DNA of 64,000 nucleotides from Salinisphaera dokdonensis (GTDB taxonomy: Bacteria; Pseudomonadota; Gammaproteobacteria; Nevskiales; Salinisphaeraceae). The number at the start of each line of letters is the position of its first letter. Position 1 is the stretch's first letter. The notes under the pieces were generated by a model. It saw nothing but the letters and a program-made list of their open reading frames with translations, ran no database searches and was not told where the DNA came from. The stretch spans positions 248,001 to 312,000 of the forward strand of contig NZ_APND01000002.1 in the NCBI RefSeq assembly GCF_040361215.1, in the 5' to 3' direction. Of this stretch, positions 33,473-43,016 are shown piece by piece. Made by a program: the position numbers and the translations under genes.

Positions 33473-33910
33473 ATGAGGAAATACGGACTACTGATCGCTG
33501 CGGTGATTGCACTGGGCGTGGGCGCCGAACGTTTCGCGCCCCTTCTGGACACGCCGCCAAGCACGCAGGCCGCCCAAAGCGATAGCGCGATCAGCGACGC
33601 GTTTCGCGCCAAGGCCGAAAATCTCCCGGTACGCGGCCAGGGCAAGGTGAGCGCCGTGCTGCGCGATGATACCCGCGGCAGCCAGCACCAGCGTTTCATC
33701 CTGCGGCTCGCCGACGGCCATACCGTGCTCGTCGCCCACAATATCGACCTCGCCCCGCGTATTCCGCAGTTGCAGCGCGGCGATATCGTTCGCTTCAAAG
33801 GCGTCTACGAGTGGAATCCCGAGGGCGGCGTGGTGCACTGGACCCATCACGATCCGGCCGGGCGCCATGCCGGTGGTTGGCTGCGCCACAACGGCCAAGT
33901 GTATGAATAA
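33473..33910 (+). CDS. DUF3465 family exported protein
   Basis: 145 residues: N-terminal hydrophobic signal/anchor (YGLLIAAVIALGVG) and a small beta-barrel-like domain (about 55-145) with HQRFILRLADGHTVLVAHNIDLAPRI, GDIVRFKGVYEWN and GGVVHWTHHDPAGRHAGGWL. The last segment is characteristic of DUF3465, an OB-fold-like protein of unknown role. Encoded alone. Confidence 0.88.
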   Translation: MRKYGLLIAAVIALGVGAERFAPLLDTPPSTQAAQSDSAISDAFRAKAENLPVRGQGKVSAVLRDDTRGSQHQRFILRLADGHTVLVAHNIDLAPRIPQLQRGDIVRFKGVYEWNPEGGVVHWTHHDPAGRHAGGWLRHNGQVYE

Positions 33911-33982
33911 GCGGCCGGAGCACGCCCGCCTACCGTCTTGGTCGGGTAGGCTGACTGCCATCACATTCGCCGGGACTGCACC

Positions 33983-34864
33983 ATGACCACGACCGAAAAC
34001 CGCATGATCACCACCGAACGCGGCGCGTTTAATGTGCGCCTGCGAGGCGATGCCGACGGCACGCCGGTAGTCCTGCTGCACGGCTGGCCGGAAAGCAGCT
34101 ATTGCTGGCAGGGCGTGGCCGCGCACCTGCCCGACGATTATCGCCTGATCATGCCGGACCTGCGCGGTCTCGGTGACTCCGAACGTACCCTGGACGACAG
34201 CGCCTATACCAAGCAGTCACTGGCCGCCGACATGCTCGGCCTGCTCGACGAGCTCGGGGTCGAGACTTTCGCACTCGTCGGCCATGACTGGGGCGGCGCA
34301 ACCGCCCAGGAGATGGCACTCGCCGCACCCGAACGCGTACAGCGGCTGGTGTTGATGAATATTCATGTCCTGCCCAATGCCCGCGGCAACCAGGCCGCAC
34401 AGGACGTCATACGCCAGCGCGGCGCGCAGTCTCTCTGGTACCAGTTCTTCCAGGCCGCGCCGAACCTGCCGGAAGCGATGATTCCCGGCAACGAGGACGC
34501 CTGGCTCGGCCACTTCCTGCGGACCTGGAGCCGCGAGGGTTTTCCCGACGCGGCCTTCGACGAGTACGTGCGCTGCTATGCGATCGAGCACACGCCGGCG
34601 ACCGGCGCAGCCTACTATCGCTGCTACAAGGCCGACACGGCACGCTGGGCCGAGATCGCCGGCACCCGTTTTGCCATGCCGGGGCTGTATATCTACGGCC
34701 GCCACGATCCGGTCATCATTCCGGCGTTTACCCAGCATCTCGACGATGTGTTCGACGATATCCGGCTGGAAGAGCTCGACGCTGCCCATTTCGTGCAGGA
34801 AGAGCGCCCGAGCGAAGTCGCGGCGCTGATCCAGGATTTTCTCAGCCCTGTTGCGGCCGGCTAA
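33983..34864 (+). CDS. Alpha/beta hydrolase, epoxide hydrolase/haloalkane dehalogenase type
   Basis: 293 residues. HGWPES (oxyanion hole), nucleophile Asp102 in VGHDWGGA, a lid domain (about 140-225), acid near YGRHDPV and catalytic His in AAHFVQEE. An aspartate nucleophile points to epoxide hydrolase or dehalogenase chemistry rather than esterase. Encoded as a single gene; substrate not deducible. Confidence 0.88.
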   Translation: MTTTENRMITTERGAFNVRLRGDADGTPVVLLHGWPESSYCWQGVAAHLPDDYRLIMPDLRGLGDSERTLDDSAYTKQSLAADMLGLLDELGVETFALVGHDWGGATAQEMALAAPERVQRLVLMNIHVLPNARGNQAAQDVIRQRGAQSLWYQFFQAAPNLPEAMIPGNEDAWLGHFLRTWSREGFPDAAFDEYVRCYAIEHTPATGAAYYRCYKADTARWAEIAGTRFAMPGLYIYGRHDPVIIPAFTQHLDDVFDDIRLEELDAAHFVQEERPSEVAALIQDFLSPVAAG

Positions 34865-34963
34865 GTACAGTCACGCGACGTGCGATGTAAGCATTCGTCC
34901 GGATACCGGGGGACCATGACGGCTGCATAGACTCGTCGACACGACGTTGAGGAGGTCTGCGCC

Positions 34964-35668
34964 ATGTCTGTTTCCACCGAATCGAATGCCCCCATTACCA
35001 CCTTGTCCAAGCGCCACGGATTCAGTGAAGAAGCGGTGCGCCATATGGAGACGGCTGTCATCCAGGGCCACGGCAGCATGGCCGCCTTCGACCACCCCGA
35101 GTTCGGCGGCCCCGGGCAATGGATGCGCGGCGGTCTGCTGATGCTCAGCGATGCCTTCAACCACGAACTCAAGGCGCGCGTGGATGCGCTGTGCAACACG
35201 CTCTCCGGTCAGGTTCGGCTCGCGCCCGGCATGGCCTGGGGCACCGCAACGCAGAATTCCTGGTGGCCCGCAGAGTTGGGCGAACCCACCGCAACCGGCC
35301 AGCAGAACGATCTGCACTACGCCTACTTCGCCGATACGCAGCGGCTGGCCGTTCGTCGTGGCGACGAAGTCAGCGTGTACGACACCGGGGATCATCGTAT
35401 CCAGGGTGTCTCGCAGCAGCACACCGATGGCCATTCGGCGGCGTGCTTCACCAGCCAGCATGGCCCGGTCGATTTGGCGAGCCTTCCGCGGGTGGCGAGC
35501 GAAAGCCGCTCGAACGTGAGCGATGAAGACTTGTCCACACCCACTGCGGCCGCCGCGTCACACGACGTATTCGACGCCATCGAGCGTCTAGGTGAGCTGC
35601 TTCAACGCGGCCTGCTTACCGAAAAAGAATTCGCGGACAAGAAACAGGCCCTGCTCGCGCGCATCTGA
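34964..35668 (+). CDS. SHOCT-domain protein
   Basis: 234 residues with a strong ribosome site (GAGGAGG, 10 nt). The first 150 residues are a globular domain of unknown type: a helical region HGFSEEAVRHMETAVIQG, an Ala/Met-rich middle and DLHYAYFADTQRLAVRRGD. After a Ser/Ala linker, residues 200-234 form a SHOCT helix pair (AIERLGELLQRGLLTEKEFADKK), a short module often found at the C-terminus of otherwise unrelated proteins. No signal peptide. Confidence 0.8.
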   Translation: MSVSTESNAPITTLSKRHGFSEEAVRHMETAVIQGHGSMAAFDHPEFGGPGQWMRGGLLMLSDAFNHELKARVDALCNTLSGQVRLAPGMAWGTATQNSWWPAELGEPTATGQQNDLHYAYFADTQRLAVRRGDEVSVYDTGDHRIQGVSQQHTDGHSAACFTSQHGPVDLASLPRVASESRSNVSDEDLSTPTAAAASHDVFDAIERLGELLQRGLLTEKEFADKKQALLARI

Positions 35669-35674
35669 TCCGCC

Positions 35675-36322
35675 TCAGCCTGCGCCGTCTCGAATCCTGT
35701 CGAAGTCGCCGGCCAACTGAGTGCGTACGATAGCCGCCACCAGGCGCGGAAAGATCTGCGCATCGACCAGACGGGCCAGGTCGCCGGCGCCCGTGGGCAG
35801 GCCGAGCCGCCCAGCCGCCTTGGCGGTCGCCTTGTCGATGAACGGATAGAACTCCGGCCACGCGGCCTGTACCTCACGCAGGAAAATACTGGCGCCCACT
35901 TCCCCGATGCCCTTGAAGCCCCGCAACTGTTCTAGCGCCAGACTGGCCTCACCGTTCGCCGCAGCGCGTAGACGGCGCAGATCGCCGCCGTATTCGTCGA
36001 GCAGACGCTCGTTCAAGACCTCAAGCTGCGTCGCGGTCCTTTCGTCGACACGGGCATAGCCGGCTTCGTTGAGCGCCGCCACGCGTTGCGACCACCGGCT
36101 GTTCGCCAACTTGTGAGGTGTGGTCCAACCCGCATCCGCCAACGCGCGAGCGCCGCGCATGGCGATATCCGCCTGTACCGGCGCGCCGGTAAGCATCGCA
36201 AGACAAAGCAGACGAAACAGCGGCGACGGCGTATTGCGTGCGACGCGTGCGCCCAGTTCGGCGGCGAAGGTACGCCCATGCGTTTCGAGCAGCGCAGCCA
36301 CAATGATGTGTTGATGTGTCAT
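35675..36322 (-). CDS. Helix-hairpin-helix (endonuclease III-like) protein without Fe-S cluster
   Basis: 215 residues of the HhH-GPD superfamily. The hairpin LEQLRGFKGIGEVGASIFL (about 130-148) is followed by FYPFIDKATAKAAGRLGLP, where the aspartate matches the general base of DNA glycosylases. The C-terminal four-cysteine iron-sulfur motif of Nth/MutY is absent, and the lysine expected in bifunctional enzymes is not obvious. Probably a DNA-binding or glycosylase-like protein. Confidence 0.75.
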   Translation of the reverse strand: MTHQHIIVAALLETHGRTFAAELGARVARNTPSPLFRLLCLAMLTGAPVQADIAMRGARALADAGWTTPHKLANSRWSQRVAALNEAGYARVDERTATQLEVLNERLLDEYGGDLRRLRAAANGEASLALEQLRGFKGIGEVGASIFLREVQAAWPEFYPFIDKATAKAAGRLGLPTGAGDLARLVDAQIFPRLVAAIVRTQLAGDFDRIRDGAG

Positions 36323-36462
36323 CGACGAGCCAGCAAACAGTCAATGGCCACCTATTGTCTGCCCGAACGTGCCACGCGCCTACCCGTTATTGCCGGCTGG
36401 CATCACCCTCCGCCCGGTTTCGAGTAGCATCCATTGCCGACGAAACGACTCCCGAACAGCCC

Positions 36463-37233
36463 ATGGCGAATGACAAGCGAGTACTGATCACTGGCGCGGC
36501 CGCCGGCATTGGCCGGGCCTCGGCACAGGCGTTTCTCGACGCCGGCTGGTTCGTCGGCGCGTTCGATGTGGATGAGCTTGGCGTGCGCGCCTGGGCCGAT
36601 GCGGTCAGCGCCGATCGCGCCTGCGCGGGGCGCCTGGATGTGACCGATAGCCATCAATGGCATTCGGCCATAGCGAAGTTCGAAGCGGCCGCCGGCGGGC
36701 TCGACGTACTGGTCAACAACGCGGGTGTTCTCGTCGATGGCGCCTTCGAGACGCAAGCCCCCGAGGCGCACCGGCGGATCGTCGAGGTCAACGTCACCGG
36801 CACCATGAACGGCTGCCACGCTGCCAAGGCCGCACTGACTGCCAGCGGCGGGCGCGTGATCAACATGTCGTCGGCCTCGGCGCTGTTCGGCCAGCCCTAT
36901 CTGGCCAGCTATTCGGCGAGCAAGTTCGCGGTTCGTGGCCTGACCGAGGCGCTGCATGTGGAATGGGCGCCGGCAGGCGTAAAGGTCTGCGATGTGATGC
37001 CGCTTTTCGTGCGCACTGCGATGGTCAACGAGATGACCGCCGTACCCGCCCTGCAACGCCTCGGCGTAAAACTCACGCCTGCAGACGTCGCGCGGGTGAT
37101 CCTGCGCGCGGCCACCGCCCGCCGCCCCCGTATCCACTACACGGTCGGCCCGCGCACGGCTGCCATGAAGCTGATGCTCCGGCTCAGCCCCGATCGTATC
37201 GCCGCTGCCGTGAACGCATCCATCGGCCGCTAG
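36463..37233 (+). CDS. Short-chain dehydrogenase/reductase
   Basis: 256 residues of classical SDR type: cofactor motif TGAAAGIGRASA, DVTD, NNAGVLVDG, catalytic Ser (NMSSASA) and YSASK. The C-terminal extension (YTVGPRTAAMKLMLRLSPDRI) resembles dehydrogenases acting on lipids or retinol-like compounds, often membrane-associated. The frame is open from 36316, but MANDKRVLITGAAAG at 36463 is the natural start. Confidence 0.88.
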   Translation: MANDKRVLITGAAAGIGRASAQAFLDAGWFVGAFDVDELGVRAWADAVSADRACAGRLDVTDSHQWHSAIAKFEAAAGGLDVLVNNAGVLVDGAFETQAPEAHRRIVEVNVTGTMNGCHAAKAALTASGGRVINMSSASALFGQPYLASYSASKFAVRGLTEALHVEWAPAGVKVCDVMPLFVRTAMVNEMTAVPALQRLGVKLTPADVARVILRAATARRPRIHYTVGPRTAAMKLMLRLSPDRIAAAVNASIGR

Positions 37234-37265
37234 GCTTGTTGCGATGATCGCCCCGTTTACTCGTC

Positions 37266-38144
37266 GTGCCTGAGGTTCAGCCGCCGCACTGGGTTCTGGT
37301 CGGCGCCGGCCATATCGGCACGCTGGCGGCCGCCTACCTGCGGGCCGCCGGGCATGGCGTCACCGTCATCCGCCGCGCAGCGGCCGCGCCTATCGACACC
37401 ACGCTGATCTTCGCCGATGGGCGCGGTACGCAACGCCTGCGCCTGCCGGTCACCACGCCGGAATCAATCGCAAAGCCGATTACGTATCTCCTGGTGGCCT
37501 GCAAAACGCCGTATACCGAGGCCGCGGTCTCGCCGCTGCGGCTGGCCGATACGGCAACGGTCGTACGCCTGCAAAACGGCATCGGCAGTCTCGACAATCT
37601 GCTGCCCGGCGGCGCGCGGCTCATCGATGCGGTCACGACCAGCGCAGTCAAAGGCACGCCGGAACGCCACGAGGTCGTCGCGGAGAACGCCACCTGGTTC
37701 GGCGATGGCGGCGCAGCGCCGCAATGGTTCGAAGGGCTGGCCCGACACTGGCCGCATCTGGAATGGACCGGCGCGATCCGCCAACGGCAATGGCAGAAGC
37801 TCGTTGCCAACGCCGCGATCAATCCGCTCACCGCGCTCCACGATGTGCCCAACGGACAGCTGCTCGAAGACGAGACACTGCACGCGCGAATGGCGGCCAT
37901 CGTGCGCGAGGCCGACAATCTGCTGACCGCGCTCGATAGCGACTGGCCGGGCGATTCGCTGGCCTCGGTCGAGGCCGTCGCGCGAGCCACGGCCGGCAAT
38001 ACCTCTTCGATGCGTGCGGACGTGCAACGCGGCGCGACGACCGAGATCGACGCCATCAACGGCTGGCTTCTGGAGCAAGGCGCACGCCTGGGCGTCGACC
38101 TGCCGATCAATCGCGAGGTCTGCTCCGCTCTATGGGAGCGCTGA
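37266..38144 (+). CDS. 2-dehydropantoate 2-reductase-like (ApbA/PanE) protein
   Basis: 292 residues starting at a GTG. N-terminal NADP motif WVLVGAGHIGTLAAAYL, then LQNGIGSLDNLL, and the C-terminal helical domain with the family lysine KLVANAAINPLTALHDVPNG and SSMRADVQRGATTEIDAINGW. This is the PanE fold, reducing ketopantoate to pantoate in vitamin B5 synthesis; several paralogues act on other 2-keto acids, so panE itself is not certain. Confidence 0.85.
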   Translation: MPEVQPPHWVLVGAGHIGTLAAAYLRAAGHGVTVIRRAAAAPIDTTLIFADGRGTQRLRLPVTTPESIAKPITYLLVACKTPYTEAAVSPLRLADTATVVRLQNGIGSLDNLLPGGARLIDAVTTSAVKGTPERHEVVAENATWFGDGGAAPQWFEGLARHWPHLEWTGAIRQRQWQKLVANAAINPLTALHDVPNGQLLEDETLHARMAAIVREADNLLTALDSDWPGDSLASVEAVARATAGNTSSMRADVQRGATTEIDAINGWLLEQGARLGVDLPINREVCSALWER

Positions 38145-38456
38145 GCTTGGGCATCGCCGGGCCAACACTACGCTACTGGCCGCCGCGCACCCTAAAAAAT
38201 CGGGGCCTCTGGCCGATGATATCCGTAGCGGGGCTAGCTCCCGTTCGATTCCCGGGCCGTATCGATCGGCGCCGATTGCAGAACGGGCTGGCACCGCATC
38301 AGATCGGGCGCACCCACTGACGTCATGTCCGCCGGGGCGTTGTCCGGCGAAGAGACGGCCGATGTGCCGTAGTGAGCGGATATTCCGGCGGACGAAAGAC
38401 CGCCTTCATGCCGGGCGGTCTCGAGAGCGAGGCGCCTGCTCGACAGACGCGATCGA
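38145..38456. other. 312-bp intergenic region with one hairpin
   Basis: It separates two plus-strand genes. I found no convincing coding sequence, tRNA or c-di-GMP riboswitch. It holds a near-perfect 15-bp inverted repeat around GCTAGC (38230-38244) and a terminator-like hairpin read on the minus strand (38194-38217). Confidence 0.6.
38194..38217 (-). terminator. Terminator-like hairpin with no minus-strand gene above it
   Basis: On the minus strand ATCGGCC and GGCCCCGAT pair around AGA with a two-base bulge, followed by a run of T (38199-38194). Both neighbouring genes are on the plus strand, so it may end an unannotated antisense or small RNA, or be fortuitous. Confidence 0.4.
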
Positions 38457-39956
<1,500 letters not shown>

Positions 39957-40006
39957 CCTCGGCCGAGCCACCGGTACCCGCGCCAGCGGCCGGCGGCACG
40001 CACCCG

Positions 40007-41506
40007 CTAGTATTCGCCGATCACCTCGACCGCGTGCTCATGCTCATCGCGGCTCACGCCGACGAGCAGGCTGCCAATTACGCAGACGGCCACGTTGAGC
40101 GACAGCCCCCAGAGCCCGCTGAAAACGCCCAGCGGCTTCCAGCCGGCGAAGGTCATGGTCGAGGCGAGCAGCGTACCGGCGAGCATGCCGATGAACACCG
40201 CGCGGCTGTTCAGCCGGCTCCAGTACAGGCCCAGCACCAGGGCCGGTGCGGCCTGAATGAGCAGCTCGAACTTCAGCACGAAGATCTGATACAGCGTGGA
40301 CGGCGGATACCAGGCGATGATCACGAGCACCACCACTGCAACCAACCCTACGAGCTTGCCGACCAGGATCTTGCGGTGTTCCTCGGCCTGCGGATCGACA
40401 TAACGCCCGTACAGATCGTTCGACACGATCGACGAGAACGTGAGCAGCACGGAGTCCGCGGTCGACACGATCGCTGCAATCACGCCGCCGAACAGCAGAA
40501 TCATCGCCCAGTAGAACACCGGGTGTTCGAGCGCCAGAGCGTTGGCGATACGCCCGACCAACTGCTCGGACTCGCCCGTGGTCAGCCCCGGAAAGGCAGC
40601 GATCCCGATGATGCCCACCAGAAACACCACGCCGGCGGTGATGAACGGCATATAGGCCATACGGATGAACGAGCGCTTCAAAGTAGCCTCGCTCCTAGCC
40701 GAGAAGATGCGTTGTACGGCATGCGGATACACCGCCGCACCGATACCCACGAGCGCGAGCAGGCTGAACCAGTGTGCCAGGCCGCCGGTGTCCGGCGCGC
40801 CGAGCTTCTCCGGCGCCTGCGTGCGCATGACTTCCGCAGCAGCCGACGGACCGCCGAAATACATGATCGAGCCGACCAGCAGCATGAACACGCCAAACAA
40901 CAGGGCGATGCCCTGGATGGTGTCGGTATAGGCCACCGAGCGCATGCCGCCCAGCCAGCTGTACGCGACCATGATCACGATGAAGAACACCACCCCGACC
41001 TGGTAGGGAATGGTGCCGCCCGTCAGTCCGGACACGCCCTGGCCGATCGCCACGAACTGCTCGAGCAGATAGTTGCCCAGCGCATAGAGCATCAGCGTGG
41101 CCGCCAGAATCGTCACCGCCTTGGACTTGAAACGGATATCGATCCAATCCACCGGCGTGAGCAGGGAAAAACGCCGCCCCAGCGCGTACAGCCGCGGCGC
41201 GAAGAACAGATAAACCGCGATGATCATGATGAAGAACGGCACCGACACCAGATACTGGTAGCCGATGCGATACGCCGTCGGCGGATAGCCGACCACCGTA
41301 TTGCCGGAATACTGGGTCGCGAAGAAGGTGAAGAACAGCACCATCACGCCCAGCCCACGACCGCCGAGATAGTACTCGTCCAGGCTTTCGTGGATGTTGC
41401 GATTACGCAGGAACGTGATCAGCCCCACTGCGAGCATGAGCCCGCCGTAGGCCAACAGGACAACGATGCCGGAGGTGCCGCCAAATGCGAGTTCTACAGA
41501 CTCCAT
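40007..41506 (-). CDS. Sodium:solute symporter (SSF family)
   Basis: 499 residues with about 13 membrane helices. SSF features: DEYYLGGRGLGVMVLFFTFFATQYSGN at the first core helices, VVFFIVIMVAYSWLGGMRSVAYTDTIQG (the GGxxxVxxTDxxQ signature), and STADSVLLTFSSIVSNDLY (sodium site). It follows a DUF3311 gene by 3 nt, a pairing like YhdT-PanF. Its neighbours (LysR, CoA-transferase, HMG-CoA-lyase-like) suggest a carboxylate as substrate. Confidence 0.9.
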   Translation of the reverse strand: MESVELAFGGTSGIVVLLAYGGLMLAVGLITFLRNRNIHESLDEYYLGGRGLGVMVLFFTFFATQYSGNTVVGYPPTAYRIGYQYLVSVPFFIMIIAVYLFFAPRLYALGRRFSLLTPVDWIDIRFKSKAVTILAATLMLYALGNYLLEQFVAIGQGVSGLTGGTIPYQVGVVFFIVIMVAYSWLGGMRSVAYTDTIQGIALLFGVFMLLVGSIMYFGGPSAAAEVMRTQAPEKLGAPDTGGLAHWFSLLALVGIGAAVYPHAVQRIFSARSEATLKRSFIRMAYMPFITAGVVFLVGIIGIAAFPGLTTGESEQLVGRIANALALEHPVFYWAMILLFGGVIAAIVSTADSVLLTFSSIVSNDLYGRYVDPQAEEHRKILVGKLVGLVAVVVLVIIAWYPPSTLYQIFVLKFELLIQAAPALVLGLYWSRLNSRAVFIGMLAGTLLASTMTFAGWKPLGVFSGLWGLSLNVAVCVIGSLLVGVSRDEHEHAVEVIGEY

Positions 41507-41509
41507 CGA

Positions 41510-41785
41510 TCAGCCCTCCTCTCGGTCGTGGCCGTGGCTGTAGCCGGGGTCGTGGCTGGAGTCTTCGTCGGCGCCCATGTCCCACTGGCAGCACACGACC
41601 CAGGTCACGAACACCGACAGCGCGAGCGACGCCGCAAGAATGATCCAGGCCCAGTACGGCACGCCCCAGATCAGCGGCTCGAACGAGCCCGCGGGGAAAT
41701 ACCAGGGGTTGATGGCGGCAAAGACCGCGACGAACACGATCCAGACGAGCGGGCTTTTCACCGGCTCTTTCGACTTGCGTTTCAC
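41510..41785 (-). CDS. DUF3311-like small membrane protein of the symporter
   Basis: 91 residues with two membrane segments (PLVWIVFVAVFAAINPWYF and WAWIILAASLALSVFVTWVV) and a His/Asp-rich tail. Starts at GTG 41785, four bases after GGAGGAG; the frame is open further upstream but without support. Genes of this kind precede SSF symporters and are thought to be small subunits. It is the first gene of the pair and is divergent from the LysR gene. Confidence 0.8.
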   Translation of the reverse strand: MKRKSKEPVKSPLVWIVFVAVFAAINPWYFPAGSFEPLIWGVPYWAWIILAASLALSVFVTWVVCCQWDMGADEDSSHDPGYSHGHDREEG

Positions 41786-41955
41786 GTTGCTCCTCCTGCT
41801 TCGACATCGGCACGGCGGGCCAGCCCCTGCGGCGCGCCAGACGGGTTCGGCTTGACCTGTTGGATCGGTCGCGCTGTCATGCTTGTGCCGTCGCCCGTGC
41901 CGCAGCATGACCGGCACCAGCGGCGGGCGACAATCAAGCAATCTGAAAGGGTGAC

Positions 41956-41970
41956 TTCGTGAATCACGAA
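41956..41970. promoter_or_regulatory. Palindromic operator between LysR and symporter genes
   Basis: TTCGTGA-A-TCACGAA is a perfect 15-bp palindrome 23 bp before the LysR ATG (41994), in the 208-bp divergent region. It contains the LysR-type T-N11-A pattern (41957 and 41969). Likely the autoregulatory/recognition site of the LysR protein. Confidence 0.6.
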
Positions 41971-41993
41971 ACCTCGAGCGCCGCACGGTGCCC

Positions 41994-42899
41994 ATGAAGC
42001 GTCTCGACCTGGTCAGCCTGCGGCTGTTCGTGTCCATCGCCGATGCCCGCAGCCTCACCGGCGCGGCGACGCGCGAACACATGGCACTGGCCGCGGTAAG
42101 CAAGCGCGTGCGCGATCTCGAGGCGCAACTGGACACCGCGCTGCTCTATCGCCGCCCGCGCGGTGTCGAACTCACACCGGCCGGCGATGCACTGCTCCAC
42201 CATGCCCGCACGGTGCTCGCCGATATCGACAGTCTGCAGGCCGAGCTCAGCGAATACAGCCGCGGCGTGCGCGGGCATGTGCGCATCCATGCCAACACCT
42301 CGGCAATCATCGAATTCCTGCCCGAGGATCTGGCGCTGTTCGCCCGCGAGCACCCGGAAATCAAGATCGATCTGCAGGAGCACGTCAGCACCGAAGCCAT
42401 CCATGCCGTACGCGAAGGCCTCACGGACATCGGCATCTTCGCCAATACCCCAACCGTCGAAGGGTTGCAGGTCTTCCCCTACCGCGAAGATCGCCTGGTG
42501 CTGGTCGTACCCGATGGCCATGCGCTCGCCGCGCAGGAGCGCGTGTCGCTGATGAACGCCTTGCCCTACGATTTCATCGGCCTGCAGCACGACGCCTCGC
42601 TCTACGGGCTGGTCGCCAAGGCCGCGCGAGAGAGCGGCGCGCGGCTGCGCATGCGGATCCAGGTCCGCAGTTTCGAGGGCATCTGCCGCATGATCGCCCA
42701 CGACATGGGCGTAGGCGTGTTACCGATCAAGGCCGTGACCCACCTCAGCGGTTTACCGCTGACCGCGGTCGAGCTTACTGACGACTGGGCGCGGCGCATG
42801 CTCTATCTCGGCGTGCGTGATTACGACGCGCTGTCGGTGATCGCCCGCGAGATGGTCGACCACCTCACCCGTGAACCCGCACTCGATGCACCGGCCTGA
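41994..42899 (+). CDS. LysR-family transcriptional regulator
   Basis: 301 residues: winged helix (1-65, LDLVSLRLFVSIADARSLTGAATREHMALAAVSKRVRDLE) and a periplasmic-binding-like effector domain (about 90-295). It lies between the divergent symporter pair and the CoA-transferase operon, so it probably controls both in response to the imported acid or its CoA ester. The ATG at 41994 is preferred to the GTG at 41988. Confidence 0.9.
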   Translation: MKRLDLVSLRLFVSIADARSLTGAATREHMALAAVSKRVRDLEAQLDTALLYRRPRGVELTPAGDALLHHARTVLADIDSLQAELSEYSRGVRGHVRIHANTSAIIEFLPEDLALFAREHPEIKIDLQEHVSTEAIHAVREGLTDIGIFANTPTVEGLQVFPYREDRLVLVVPDGHALAAQERVSLMNALPYDFIGLQHDASLYGLVAKAARESGARLRMRIQVRSFEGICRMIAHDMGVGVLPIKAVTHLSGLPLTAVELTDDWARRMLYLGVRDYDALSVIAREMVDHLTREPALDAPA

Positions 42900-42908
42900 T
42901 CGCGCGCC

Positions 42909-42923
42909 TACGCCAATCACGAA
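42909..42923. promoter_or_regulatory. Degenerate copy of the palindrome before the CoA-transferase gene
   Basis: The right half AATCACGAA (42915-42923) is identical to the half-site at 41962-41970; the left arm matches four of seven bases (TACGCCA against TTCGTGA). It lies 94 bp before the CoA-transferase ATG. Confidence 0.45.
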
Positions 42924-43016
42924 CCCTGGATGCGCGATCGGATGATTGTCGGCCGCAGATCGTCTCACTAGGCTCGATCCATTCGCCCTACGGCTTACCC
43001 ATCCAGGACCGACGCC

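Noticed and set aside
37266..38144. Naming the PanE-like gene panE
   Set aside because: No panB/panC neighbours and the family contains many paralogues with other substrates.
38231..38262. TTCGATTCCCGG looks like a tRNA T-loop
   Set aside because: The flanking 5-bp stem does not pair (TCCCG against CCCGG), and no acceptor, D or anticodon arm can be drawn.
38145..38456. c-di-GMP riboswitch before the GGDEF gene
   Set aside because: No GEMM-type GNRA tetraloop/receptor or conserved core sequence was seen.
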